This document shows positions 8,648 through 16,857 of a DNA stretch of 64,000 bases, one piece after another; positions within the stretch are counted from its first letter, which is position 1, and every line of letters begins with the position of its first letter. The notes under the pieces are model-generated. The model made no database searches, was not told the DNA's origin, and saw only the letters and a program-made list of their open reading frames with translations. The stretch covers positions 124,001 through 188,000 of the forward strand of contig JAXMFB010000007.1 of the NCBI GenBank assembly GCA_046347945.1. Reading direction: 5' to 3'. Source of the stretch: Zeimonas sp046347945. GTDB taxonomy: Bacteria; Pseudomonadota; Gammaproteobacteria; Burkholderiales; Burkholderiaceae_E. Both the position numbers and the translations under genes were made by a program.

Positions 8648-9691
8648 TCAGTGGACCTCGATGGAGAGCTCGCGCATCAGCGCCAGCGTATTCTCGCGCT
8701 TTCCGGCGCCCTTGAAATGCACCCGGTCGACGCCGAACGCGGCGATGGGCACCTCGGGCCCGTAGACCTGCCGGGCGATGAACAGCGCCGTCGAGCAGCA
8801 GCCCGCCACGACCGCGTACGGGGTCCTGGCGAGGTAGCTCTCGATCGGCTCGTCGATCTGCAGCAGATGATAGTGGGGCTCGCGCAGTTCGTGCCGCTCG
8901 CCCTCGCGGGGATGCGCCTTGTAGTCGACGGGGCCGGGGCAGGCGCCGGCGAGCCACTGCGCGATCTCCTGTGACGTCGCCGCGCGGTCGGCCTCTTTCA
9001 TCAGGCCGAAGCTCACCAGCGGCTGGCCGATCACCAGCGCCCGCGGCGGCGCGGCTTCCTCGGCCGCGCGACGCCCCGCGCCGGCACCCCGCGGCTCCAC
9101 GAGCGGCGCCAGCGTCATGGTGCGCGCCGGATCGTAGCGATGGGGGAACCCGGCCAGCACGTAGATGCGGTCGACGAACGGCGCGTCCGAGCCGATCCGG
9201 TCGCCCGAGAAGTGCCAGTAGTCGAGCACCGGGCTCACCCAGCGCCGCAGGCCGCGCAGCCGCTGCGCGCCGCGCCTGGCCAGGCTCAATGGATAGCGCT
9301 GGACGTTGAGCAGCCCGTCCGGCAGGATGCGCGCCTGCATCGAGGCGGCCCCGGTCAGCTTCGGCAGCGCGCGCAGGAAGTAGTTGATCGCCTCGGTGTC
9401 GAACACCGGGCTGTGCAGCACCAGCGTGTCGGTCGGCCCGACCGCGTCGGCGACCCGGCGCAGGTTCTCGAGCAGCCGCCGGTGACGCCCGAACAACCCT
9501 GGCAACGGCTCGAAGCGCGGCCACGGAATGTACAGCGTCGCGTCCCAGTCGGCCGGGCGCACGACCGGCTCGAGCACGCGGCTGTAGTAGACGAGCACGT
9601 GACGGGCGTCGGGCTCGTGGTCGAGCGCGACGCGCCGCGCCGCCAGGTAGTGCAGCGGCGAGGCGACGAAGAAGACGGCGGTGCGCCTCAT
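8648..9691 (-). CDS. probable sialyltransferase-like glycosyltransferase
   Basis: 347 residues without a signal peptide. It opens with AVFFVASPLHYLAARRVA and later shows ILPDGLLNVQRYPLS, YKAHPREGERHEL and a GCCSTALFIARQVYG segment. The Asp-Gly and His-Pro signatures resemble those of the polysialyltransferase/GT52 sialyltransferase families, which use CMP-nonulosonates. From position in an operon that makes CMP-pseudaminic acid I infer that it transfers pseudaminic acid, but the donor and acceptor are not shown by the sequence. It overlaps the preceding gene by ATGA. Confidence 0.55.
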   Translation of the reverse strand: MRRTAVFFVASPLHYLAARRVALDHEPDARHVLVYYSRVLEPVVRPADWDATLYIPWPRFEPLPGLFGRHRRLLENLRRVADAVGPTDTLVLHSPVFDTEAINYFLRALPKLTGAASMQARILPDGLLNVQRYPLSLARRGAQRLRGLRRWVSPVLDYWHFSGDRIGSDAPFVDRIYVLAGFPHRYDPARTMTLAPLVEPRGAGAGRRAAEEAAPPRALVIGQPLVSFGLMKEADRAATSQEIAQWLAGACPGPVDYKAHPREGERHELREPHYHLLQIDEPIESYLARTPYAVVAGCCSTALFIARQVYGPEVPIAAFGVDRVHFKGAGKRENTLALMRELSIEVH

Positions 9692-11079
9692 GCCGGCCGC
9701 TCCGCCGGGCCTGCGACGAACAGCCGCCCCTCGATGCCTCGTTCCAGGAAGCGCCGCAATCGCGCGACGTTGGCCGACGCGTCGAACGCTGAGACGATCC
9801 CCTGGTAGACCGGGTCGATCACCCCGCGCGCCGTCTTGCGCAGCAGCGCGCCGAGCGCGCGCTCGAGCGCCGCGTGCTCGATCGTCACCCCCAGCACCTC
9901 GTCGACGGTCAGGCCCGGGCGGAATCCGACCACGCCCGGCAGCCGCGCGAACCACGGCTGGCCGAATACCAGCGCCGGCTTGCCGCCCGTGATCGCCTCC
10001 CAACCCACGGTGCCGGTCACCGTGCTCGCGAACCGGCACCCTTCGAGCAGCGCATAGGTGTTCACCGTCTTCGAGACGTAGCTCAGCTTCGGGATCATCG
10101 AAAGCCGGCGGAAGAACGCCTCGCCGCGCTGGCGCGCGGTCTGCTTCGGGTTCTCCTTCGCGTAGATGCGCCAGTCGTCGGGAATCATCGCCGCGAGCCG
10201 CTCGAGCGCCGACAGCTGGTCCGAGTAGCCCGCGCCCAGCGTCGAAGTCGTCATCTCGGGCTGCAATTGCAGCGCGAAATAGACGTAGGGCACCGCCAGG
10301 TCCGGGGCGTCGGTGGCGAATCGCCGGTAGCCGCGGGCGAACTCGCGCGCCTCCTGGTACTTCTGCAGCGTGCCGGCGAGCGACATCGGCTTGCTGGACC
10401 GCGTCGTCGCCAGCCGCCTCAGGTCGTTGGCGAGGCTCGCGAGCGCCGGCTTGCCGCGCGTCCTCACGCCCTGCATGTAGAAGAGCTTCTTCTCGAAGCG
10501 CCGCTCGATGCGCACCGGCGGTTCGCCGACATCCGGGCCGGGTGCCTCGGGCACCTCGTCGAAGCGCCCGAAGTCCTCGAGCACGCGCACGTAGAAGAAT
10601 CGATCCGGAAACAGCGACTGGTAGCAGAACGCGGTGGCGACGCCCGCGCGCCGCGCGGCGAGATACAGCAGGTAGTCGACCCCGAAGTGCGGCGGGCTCG
10701 AGAAGAACACGTGCGTCACCCGCCCCGACGCGAGCAGCGCGACGAAGAACCGCAGGTAGCAACAGGCGGCGTGCTCGAGCTCGTGCACCGGCAGCGCGCG
10801 GGCGCGCGACACCCGCGAATACATGTCGCAGAACGTCAGCAGCTCCTGCGGCGCGAGCCTGCCGGGATCGACGCCCATCGCGGCAGGCAGCGGATCGAGC
10901 CGGAACTGGTGAACGAACGGATCGAGTCGGTGCGTGCAATCCGCAGCGTTGCCGAACCAGGCCACCACCTCGAGCCGCCCCAGAGCACGCAGCTCGCGCA
11001 CCGCAGCCACCGCATCGTCGCTGTGCCAGCCCCAGAACACCGCGCGGGCGACGTGCTCGGGGTCCGGGTGTGATGTCAT
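9688..11079 (-). CDS. probable glycosyltransferase, capsule-polysaccharide-synthesis-like
   Basis: 463 residues, first gene of the pse operon. The N-terminal half begins ARAVFWGWHSDDAVAAVREL and includes VFFSSPPHFGVDYLLYL. The C-terminal half has IYAKENPKQTARQRG, KTVNTYALLEGCRF and TVTGTVGWEAITGGKPALVFG. The last block resembles the donor-site loop (Thr-Gly-x-x-Gly-x-Glu, Gly-Lys-Pro) of KpsS/KpsC-type capsule transferases and related GT-B enzymes. It may lay down the sugar on which the next gene's product acts. Specific activity unknown. The ATG at 11079 was chosen because upstream codons are Arg/Pro-rich and cross the divergent promoter region. Confidence 0.5.
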   Translation of the reverse strand: MTSHPDPEHVARAVFWGWHSDDAVAAVRELRALGRLEVVAWFGNAADCTHRLDPFVHQFRLDPLPAAMGVDPGRLAPQELLTFCDMYSRVSRARALPVHELEHAACCYLRFFVALLASGRVTHVFFSSPPHFGVDYLLYLAARRAGVATAFCYQSLFPDRFFYVRVLEDFGRFDEVPEAPGPDVGEPPVRIERRFEKKLFYMQGVRTRGKPALASLANDLRRLATTRSSKPMSLAGTLQKYQEAREFARGYRRFATDAPDLAVPYVYFALQLQPEMTTSTLGAGYSDQLSALERLAAMIPDDWRIYAKENPKQTARQRGEAFFRRLSMIPKLSYVSKTVNTYALLEGCRFASTVTGTVGWEAITGGKPALVFGQPWFARLPGVVGFRPGLTVDEVLGVTIEHAALERALGALLRKTARGVIDPVYQGIVSAFDASANVARLRRFLERGIEGRLFVAGPAERPA

Positions 11080-11203
11080 CGGCGGTATCTGGGCTCGGCG
11101 GAGGGTTCGGCGGAAGGCTCGGCAGTCGATTATGCCAGCCGACCCCCGTGCCGAACGCGCCCGGTGGTAGCCTTTGCGGGCCGCCCACCCCGCACGACAC
11201 GCG
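11080..11203. promoter_or_regulatory. divergent intergenic region of the pse operon and rfbA
   Basis: The 124 bases separate the first gene of the minus-strand pse operon from rfbA and must hold or receive both promoters. They include three imperfect direct repeats of about 12 bases (core GGYTCGGCGGA) between 11091 and 11125. No convincing -35/-10 pair was found on either strand. Confidence 0.4.
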
Positions 11204-12094
11204 ATGACGACGACCCACCGCAAAGGCATCCTCCTGGCCGGCGGCTCGGGCACCCGGCTGCACCCGGTGACGCTGGCGGTCAGCAAGCAGTTGATGCCGG
11301 TCTACGACAAGCCGATGGTCTACTACCCGCTGGCCACCCTGATGCTGGCCGGCATCCGCGAGATCCTGATCATCACCACGCCCGACGACGAGGGGCGGTT
11401 TCGCAAGCTGCTGGGCGACGGCAGCGCCTGGGGACTCCAGCTCGAGTACGCAGTGCAGCCGCGTCCGGAAGGCCTCGCGCAGGCCTACCTGATCGGCGAG
11501 CCCTTCCTCGACGGCGCGCCCGGCGCGCTCGTGCTCGGCGACAACCTGTTCTACGGCCACGACCTCGCGCCCCGGCTGCACGCGGCAGCCTTGAAGCACG
11601 ATGGTGCGTGCATCTTCGCGTATCCGGTCAAGCACCCGGAGCGCTACGGCGTCGTCGAATTCGACGCGCAGGGCCGCGCCGTCGGCATCGAGGAGAAGCC
11701 GCATCACCCGAAGAGCCGATACGCGGTCACCGGCCTGTACTTCCACGACGCCAGGGCGGTCGAATACGCAAGATCGCTCGCGCCGAGCGCCCGCGGCGAA
11801 CTCGAGATCACCGACCTCAACCGCCGCTACCTCGAGGCCGGCACGCTCGAGGTGCAGCGCCTGGGCCGCGGCGACGCGTGGCTCGACACCGGCACCCACG
11901 ATTCGCTGCTCGAGGCGAGCCTGTTCATCCAGACGCTCGAGAAGCGCCAGGGATTGAAGATCTGTTGCCCCGAAGAGATCGCCTGGCGGCAGGGCTGGAT
12001 CGATTCGGCGCAGTTGGCCGCGCTGGCGAAACCGATGGCCGGCAACGAATACGGCGGCTACCTGCAACAGCTACTTGCGGAACACCGCGCCTGA
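11204..12094 (+). CDS. rfbA: glucose-1-phosphate thymidylyltransferase
   Basis: First enzyme of dTDP-L-rhamnose synthesis: dTTP plus glucose-1-phosphate to dTDP-glucose. 296 residues. GILLAGGSGTRLHPVT is the nucleotide-binding signature, followed by VSKQLMPVYDKPMVYYPL, LVLGDNLFYGHDL with the metal-binding Asp, EEKPHHPKSRYAVTGLYF and WLDTGTHDSLLEAS. The ATG at 11204 is preferred over 11174, which would add ten residues before the first strand. The other three rfb genes sit 8 kb away on the same strand, on the far side of the pse cassette. Confidence 0.95.
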   Translation: MTTTHRKGILLAGGSGTRLHPVTLAVSKQLMPVYDKPMVYYPLATLMLAGIREILIITTPDDEGRFRKLLGDGSAWGLQLEYAVQPRPEGLAQAYLIGEPFLDGAPGALVLGDNLFYGHDLAPRLHAAALKHDGACIFAYPVKHPERYGVVEFDAQGRAVGIEEKPHHPKSRYAVTGLYFHDARAVEYARSLAPSARGELEITDLNRRYLEAGTLEVQRLGRGDAWLDTGTHDSLLEASLFIQTLEKRQGLKICCPEEIAWRQGWIDSAQLAALAKPMAGNEYGGYLQQLLAEHRA

Positions 12095-12169
12095 GGAGAA
12101 TTCCCTGCCCAGCCGCGCCTGTGGCAGTATCGCCGGCAGGCCCGCGAAACCCACCGGACGTATACGAAC

Positions 12170-12544
12170 ATGCCCCGTCGATCCTACGAAACCATCCGCA
12201 AGCAGATCGAGAAACTCGAAGCGCAGGCGCGCAAGCTCGAGGAGGCTGCGGAGCAAAAGAAGAAGCAGGCCGTCGCGCAAGTCATCGCGCTGATGAAGAA
12301 ACTCGGTGTGTCGCTCGAAGACATGGCCGGGGCCAGGCCTCGACGCACGCGTGCGGCGAAAGCCGGCGCGAAGAAGCGCGCGGCGAGAAAGGGCGCCGCG
12401 AAGAAGGGTGCCGCCCGCAAGCCGGTCGCGCCGAAGTATCGAAACGCGAAGACCGGCGACACCTGGTCGGGCCGCGGGCGCACGCCGCGCTGGCTCGCGG
12501 CGCTGGAAGGGCAGGGGAAGTCGCGCGAGGACTACCGCGTCTGA
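12170..12544 (+). CDS. H-NS family nucleoid-associated protein
   Basis: 124 residues, pI very basic. An N-terminal coiled-coil (residues 5-45, Glu/Lys/Ala-rich) for oligomerisation is followed by a long Lys/Ala/Arg linker (residues 55-90) of repeated KKGAARK-like units. The C-terminal DNA-binding motif is YRNAKTGDTWSGRGRTPRWL. That motif is the hallmark of the betaproteobacterial H-NS family. Such proteins silence AT-rich, recently acquired DNA. It sits between rfbA and a convergent sugar mutase, inside the surface-polysaccharide region, so a local silencing role is possible but only inferred. Confidence 0.88.
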   Translation: MPRRSYETIRKQIEKLEAQARKLEEAAEQKKKQAVAQVIALMKKLGVSLEDMAGARPRRTRAAKAGAKKRAARKGAAKKGAARKPVAPKYRNAKTGDTWSGRGRTPRWLAALEGQGKSREDYRV

Positions 12545-12563
12545 CGTCCCGGTCAGGGCGGCC

Positions 12564-13955
12564 TCAGAACGGCAGCGCGGCCCCCGGTTTCACCGCCAGG
12601 ATCGCCCGGCGGAAGTCCGCCTGGATCCGGGCCAGCGCCTCGGGAGTGTCGGCTTCGAAGCGGATCACCACGACCGGCGTCGTGTTCGAAGGCCGCGCCA
12701 GCCCGAAACCGTCCGGGTACTCGGCCCGCACGCCGTCGATCCGGATCACCTCGGTGGCGCCTTCGAACTTCGCGGTGCGCTTCAGTTCCTCCACCAGCGT
12801 GAAGTTCTCGCCCTCGGCGGTCTTCAGCTGAAGCTCGGGCGTGGCCGGCGAGTTCGGCAGCGCATTGAGCACCGCGCTCGGGTCGGCGTGGCGCGACAGG
12901 ATCTCGAGCAGCCGCGCGCCGGTGTACAGGCCGTCGTCGAAGCCGTACCAGCGCTCCTTGAAGAACGTGTGGCCGCTCATCTCGCCGGCGAGCGGCGCGC
13001 CGGTTTCCTTCAGCTTGGCCTTGACCAGCGAGTGGCCGGTGCGCCACATCGTCGGGCGCCCGCCGTGGCGCCGGACGTGCGCGGCAACGTTTCGGCTGCA
13101 CTTCACGTCGAAGATGATCTCGGCGCCCGGGTTGCGCGACAGCACATCCTCGGCGAACAGCATCAGCTGGCGGTCGGGGTAGATGATCTGGCCGTCCTTC
13201 GTGACGACCCCCAGCCTGTCGCCGTCGCCGTCGAAGGCCAGGCCGATCTCGGCATCGGTCTCGCGCAGCGCGCGAATCAGGTCCTGCAGGTTCTCGGGGT
13301 GCGCGGGGTCGGGATGGTGGTTCGGGAACGTGCCGTCGACCTCGCAGAACAGCTCGGTGACCTCGCAGCCCAGCGCACGGAACAGTTGCGGCGCGAGCGC
13401 ACCGGCCACGCCGTTGCCGCAGTCGATCGCGATTCTCATCGGACGCGCGAGCTTCACGTCGCCGGTGATGCGCGCGAGATAGCGCGCCGACAGGTCTGCG
13501 CTGCGCAGGCTGCCGCGCTGCGCGGCCGGCACTTCGACGAGCGCGCCCGATTCGATCGATTCGCGCAGCCGCTGGATCGCGTCGCCGTAGATGGCGTCGC
13601 CGGCGATCACCATCTTCAGGCCGTTGTAGTCGGGTGGATTGTGGCTGCCGGTGACCGCGACGCCGGTGCCGGTGCCGAGCTCGTAGGTCGCGAAGTAGAC
13701 GACCGGCGTGGGCACCATGCCAATGTCGACGACGCCCACACCGGCGGCGCGGAACCCGTCGGCCAGTGCCGCCGCGAGCTTCGGCCCGGACAGCCGGCCG
13801 TCTCGGCCGATCACGGTCTCGCGGGTGCCGGCCTGGCGCGCCAACGTACCCAGCGCGAGGCCGATCGCGCGCACCGCGTCGACCGTGAGCGTGTCGTCGA
13901 CGACACCGCGGATGTCGTAGGCCTTGAAGATCGCGGGAGAAATGGGGGAAGACAT
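12564..13955 (-). CDS. phosphomannomutase/phosphoglucomutase
   Basis: 463-residue alpha-D-phosphohexomutase of the AlgC/ManB class, interconverting hexose-6-phosphates and hexose-1-phosphates to feed NDP-sugar synthesis. FKAYDIRGVV at residue 10, the catalytic phosphoserine loop VTGSHNPPDYNG near 101, the metal loop FDGDGDRLG near 239 and the sugar-binding GEMSGHTFF near 325 are all intact. Converges on the H-NS-like gene with 19 bases between stops. It could supply glucose-1-phosphate for rfbA. Mannose versus glucose preference cannot be read from the sequence. Confidence 0.92.
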   Translation of the reverse strand: MSSPISPAIFKAYDIRGVVDDTLTVDAVRAIGLALGTLARQAGTRETVIGRDGRLSGPKLAAALADGFRAAGVGVVDIGMVPTPVVYFATYELGTGTGVAVTGSHNPPDYNGLKMVIAGDAIYGDAIQRLRESIESGALVEVPAAQRGSLRSADLSARYLARITGDVKLARPMRIAIDCGNGVAGALAPQLFRALGCEVTELFCEVDGTFPNHHPDPAHPENLQDLIRALRETDAEIGLAFDGDGDRLGVVTKDGQIIYPDRQLMLFAEDVLSRNPGAEIIFDVKCSRNVAAHVRRHGGRPTMWRTGHSLVKAKLKETGAPLAGEMSGHTFFKERWYGFDDGLYTGARLLEILSRHADPSAVLNALPNSPATPELQLKTAEGENFTLVEELKRTAKFEGATEVIRIDGVRAEYPDGFGLARPSNTTPVVVIRFEADTPEALARIQADFRRAILAVKPGAALPF

Positions 13956-14015
13956 CAGGTCGAAAGCTCCACGAGGCGAAGGTTTGCACAGTCGGTGTCC
14001 CGCGGGGGCGTCGCC

Positions 14016-14453
14016 CTACATCAGGACTCTGACATCGTCCACCGCCGAGAAATCGCGGTCGTGAGTGACCAGCCCCCAGGCACCGATCTCGAGTGCGGTG
14101 GCCAACTGTATGGCGTCGGGCAACCGCAGCCGATATCGAGCCCGCAACCGGGCCGCCTCCACCGCGATCGACACGCTCAGCGGATGAATGTCGAATTCGC
14201 CCAGCGCGGCTTCGAGTTGCTTGCCGAGCGCATCGCGGCCATGGCCATATGGGCCGGTAAGCACTTCGGCCAGCGCCACGGTCGTCAATGCGATGCGCAA
14301 TCGCCCGACGGCGGCCTGCTCGAACAGTCCTGCAAACCTGGGCGCATACAGAGCGTCGTTCTGGAAGTGATAGATGAACGGCGCGGTGTCGACGAGAAGC
14401 AGCGCGTCGTCGGGCAGCGCGACCCAGTCGATCGCAGCTTGCCGGGTTGTCAC
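14016..14453 (-). CDS. PIN-domain toxin, VapC-like
   Basis: 145 residues. The PIN ribonuclease fold is suggested by LLLVDTAPFIYHF (first acidic residue), LAEVLTGPYG (Glu), LRLPDAIQLATALE (Asp) and LVTHDRDF (Asp). These are the metal-binding acidic positions of the family. Starts at a GTG that overlaps the antitoxin stop (GTGA), the common arrangement for VapBC pairs. Toxins of this family cut RNA, often initiator tRNA; the target here is unknown. Confidence 0.85.
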   Translation of the reverse strand: MTTRQAAIDWVALPDDALLLVDTAPFIYHFQNDALYAPRFAGLFEQAAVGRLRIALTTVALAEVLTGPYGHGRDALGKQLEAALGEFDIHPLSVSIAVEAARLRARYRLRLPDAIQLATALEIGAWGLVTHDRDFSAVDDVRVLM

Positions 14454-14695
14454 TCGGCCCACTCGCCGCGCAATTCCTCGACCGAGCGCGCGGGCTCCTC
14501 TCCCCACAGCCCGGCCGCGCAGCCCCTCAAGGTCAATATCGCCGTAGGCGGGCGTCTCTCGCTCGCCTTTTGCACCGGCACGATGGCCGCATACGGCCGA
14601 CCATGCCGGGTGATCACGGTCGTCTTCCCTTCGTGGGCAGCGGCAACCAGTTCGGGCAGCCGCCGTCGCGTCGCTTCGATGCCGAGAGACTCCAT
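14450..14695 (-). CDS. antitoxin, Phd/YefM type
   Basis: 81 residues: LGIEATRRRLPELVAAAHEG, then TTVITRHGRPYAAIVPV. This is the Phd/YefM N-terminal DNA-binding fold, followed by a tail that should wrap the PIN toxin. Antitoxins of this kind bind their own promoter. A matching operator lies 17 bases upstream of the ATG. First gene of a two-gene operon with the PIN toxin. Confidence 0.88.
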   Translation of the reverse strand: MESLGIEATRRRLPELVAAAHEGKTTVITRHGRPYAAIVPVQKASERRPPTAILTLRGCAAGLWGEEPARSVEELRGEWAE

Positions 14696-14711
14696 TCGCC
14701 AACCCCGGTTC

Positions 14712-14756
14712 TGTACAGATTGTACAAATTATAGGACTGGCGCAAGAGACTGGCAA
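14712..14756 (-). promoter_or_regulatory. promoter and operator of the VapBC-like pair
   Basis: On the minus strand TTGCCA (14756-14751), 17 bases, TATAAT (14733-14728), a near-consensus sigma-70 promoter. Directly downstream at 14726-14712 is the dyad TGTACA-N3-TGTACA, placed over the expected transcription start. That is where an autorepressing antitoxin would bind. The site is AT-rich compared with its surroundings. Confidence 0.8.
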
Positions 14757-14786
14757 TCAACCGTCGGCATCGAACTCACGGCCGAC

Positions 14787-16697
14787 TTACCGGCGCGCCT
14801 CAGCCGCCCGACGCCGCCCGCTCTGCCCCGACCGCCGTTCCGCCCACCACCCGCAGCGCGGGCCGGGCTTCGTACGGCGCGTACTCGGGCACCCAGCGGC
14901 CCAGCGTCGCGCGCACCTCGTCGTCGGACACCGGCCCGGATTGCCCGAGCCAGTCGCGCAGCTCCGCGAGAATGCCGTCGGGCACCGGCCGCGAGCGCGC
15001 GATGCGCAGCTTCGGATGCGGCGTCTCGCGGGTCTGCTCGGCGTCGGCCGCCAGCAGTTCCTCGTAGAGTTTCTCGCCGGGGCGCAGCAGCTCCGGTGAA
15101 CTCGACGCGGATCTCGTCCTCGGAAACCGGACAGGCGGATCATGTTGCGCGCCAGATCGACGATTCTCACCGGCTCGCCCATATCGAGCACGAAGATCTC
15201 GCCGCCCTCGCCCATCGCCGCCGCCTGCAGCACGAGCTGCGCCGCCTCGGGAATCGACATGAAGTAGCGGGTGATCTCGGGGTGCGTCACCGTGACCGGT
15301 CCGCCGCGCACGATCTGCGACTGGAACTTCGGAATCACGCTGCCGGTGCTGCCCAGCACGTTGCCGAAGCGCACCATCTCGAACTGCGTCGGGCCGCCCT
15401 GCCCCTGCAGCGCCTGGCAGGCGATCTCGGCCAGCCGCTTCGTCGCGCCCATCACGTTGGTGGGGTTCACCGCCTTGTCGGTCGAGATCAGCACGAAGCG
15501 CGCCGCGCCGTGGCGCTGCGCGCACTCGGCCACCCGCATCGTGCCCAGCACGTTGTTGCGCGCCGCCTGCCAGGCGTTGCCGACCTCCATCAGCGGCACG
15601 TGCTTGTAGGCGGCGGCGTGGAAGACGACCTGCGGACGGTGCGTCGAGAAGACCTCGTCGAGGCGCGCCGCGTCCTTCACGTCTCCGGCCAGCGGCACGA
15701 TCGGCGTGTCGGGCCGATGCACGGCGAACCACTGCTCGAGCGTGTACAACGCGAACTCGCTCTGCTCCAGCAGAACGAGCTTCGCAGGCGCGAAGCGCGC
15801 CAGTTGCCGGCACAACTCGCTGCCGATCGAGCCGCCGGCGCCGGTGACCAATACGGTGCGACCGGCCAGCATGCCGCCAACGTGCGCGGTGTCGATCTCG
15901 ACCGATTCGCGGCCCAGGAGGTCGTCGATCTCGACCCGGCGGATCGACGAGACCGCCACCCGGCCGGACAGCAGGTCTTCGACGCCGGGGACGGTGAAGA
16001 CGTGGGCGCCTGCCTTGACCGCGAGGTCGGTTGCGTGCCGACGCACGGCCGACGAAGCGGAGGGGATCGCGAGGATCACGTGGCGCGCCTTCTCGTCGGC
16101 GAGTGCCTGTGGCAGCGTGTCGATCGCGCCGAACACCGGGCGGCCGAGTACCTCGCGGCCCCACTTGCGCGGGTCGTCGTCGACCAGACCGACCACACGC
16201 CAGTCTGGCACGCGCGCGAGTTCGCGCACGAGCATCGCACCGCCGCGACCGGCGCCTACGATGATCACCGGCTTGCCCTCTGCACTGAGGCCTCCATAGA
16301 GCCGCTGCTCCTTCAGCATCCGGTAGGCGACACGGCCTCCTGCCATCCAGGCCACGAGGAGCATCGGATAGAGGATGAGCGTCGAGCGCGGCGTCGCCGA
16401 GGCGCCGCGGTAGATCGCGACGAAGGCCAGCAGGACCAGCGACGAGACGGCCACGGCGCGCAGCACGCGCTTCAGGTCGGGGAGGCTGGCGAAGATCCAC
16501 AGGCCTCGGTAGAGGTCGGCCCAGAGGCACACGAGCGCGTGGGCCGGGACCAGGACCAGCAAACCCACGAGGAGGTGCTCCTCGTAAGGAATGGGGAAGC
16601 CGAAATTGAAACGCAGCAGGAACGCGCCGACCCAGGCCACGACGGGCGCGGCGAGATCGAAGAGAAAGACGAGGGCTGTCCGCAGCGTAATGGTCAC
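14787..16697 (-). CDS. membrane-bound UDP-GlcNAc 4,6-dehydratase (WbpM/PglF/FlaA1 type), frameshifted near its 3' end
   Basis: Family enzymes convert UDP-GlcNAc to its 4-keto-6-deoxy form without C5 inversion, feeding FucNAc, QuiNAc or bacillosamine-type sugars. Four N-terminal membrane segments (residues 8-120) precede a CoA/NAD-binding region (IIVGAGRGGAMLV) and the catalytic SDR domain (VLVTGAGGSIGSELCRQ, HAAAYKHVPLME, STDKAVNPTNVMGATK). The usual Tyr is Met in the last motif, as is normal for this subfamily. After LSGF at about 15126 the reading frame changes twice within 40 bases. The EDEIRVEFTG block is in a second frame and LLRPGEKLYEELL in a third, which ends at 14800. As read, the last 110 or so residues are aberrant. 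Confidence 0.85.
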   Translation of the reverse strand: MTITLRTALVFLFDLAAPVVAWVGAFLLRFNFGFPIPYEEHLLVGLLVLVPAHALVCLWADLYRGLWIFASLPDLKRVLRAVAVSSLVLLAFVAIYRGASATPRSTLILYPMLLVAWMAGGRVAYRMLKEQRLYGGLSAEGKPVIIVGAGRGGAMLVRELARVPDWRVVGLVDDDPRKWGREVLGRPVFGAIDTLPQALADEKARHVILAIPSASSAVRRHATDLAVKAGAHVFTVPGVEDLLSGRVAVSSIRRVEIDDLLGRESVEIDTAHVGGMLAGRTVLVTGAGGSIGSELCRQLARFAPAKLVLLEQSEFALYTLEQWFAVHRPDTPIVPLAGDVKDAARLDEVFSTHRPQVVFHAAAYKHVPLMEVGNAWQAARNNVLGTMRVAECAQRHGAARFVLISTDKAVNPTNVMGATKRLAEIACQALQGQGGPTQFEMVRFGNVLGSTGSVIPKFQSQIVRGGPVTVTHPEITRYFMSIPEAAQLVLQAAAMGEGGEIFVLDMGEPVRIVDLARNMIRLSGFRGRDPRRVHRSCCAPARNSTRNCWRPTPSRPARRRIRSCASRARGRCPTAFSRSCATGSGNPGRCPTTRCARRWAAGCPSTRRTKPGPRCGWWAERRSGQSGRRRAAEARR

Positions 16698-16857
16698 GGG
16701 GCGATCTTAACGCCGCTTTCGCCGCTGGCGGGGAGATGCCCACTGCGGTGCCACGTCGGCAGGCCCCCCGAAACGTGCCGGAGGTACGGGGGCCATCCCC
16801 GGCTCTCCGGTAGAATCCCGCCGAGATCGGCTTGCCGCAGTCTCCACACACCCAGCG

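Noticed and set aside
9688..12067. Possibility that the minus-strand frame extends through rfbA into a 1139-residue protein
   Set aside because: The upstream part is antisense to rfbA and has no family resemblance; the recognisable proteins start at 11079 and 9691.
16811..16816. TAGAAT upstream of wbpD as a -10 element
   Set aside because: The expected -35 position is GC-rich with no resemblance to TTGACA; left out of the features.
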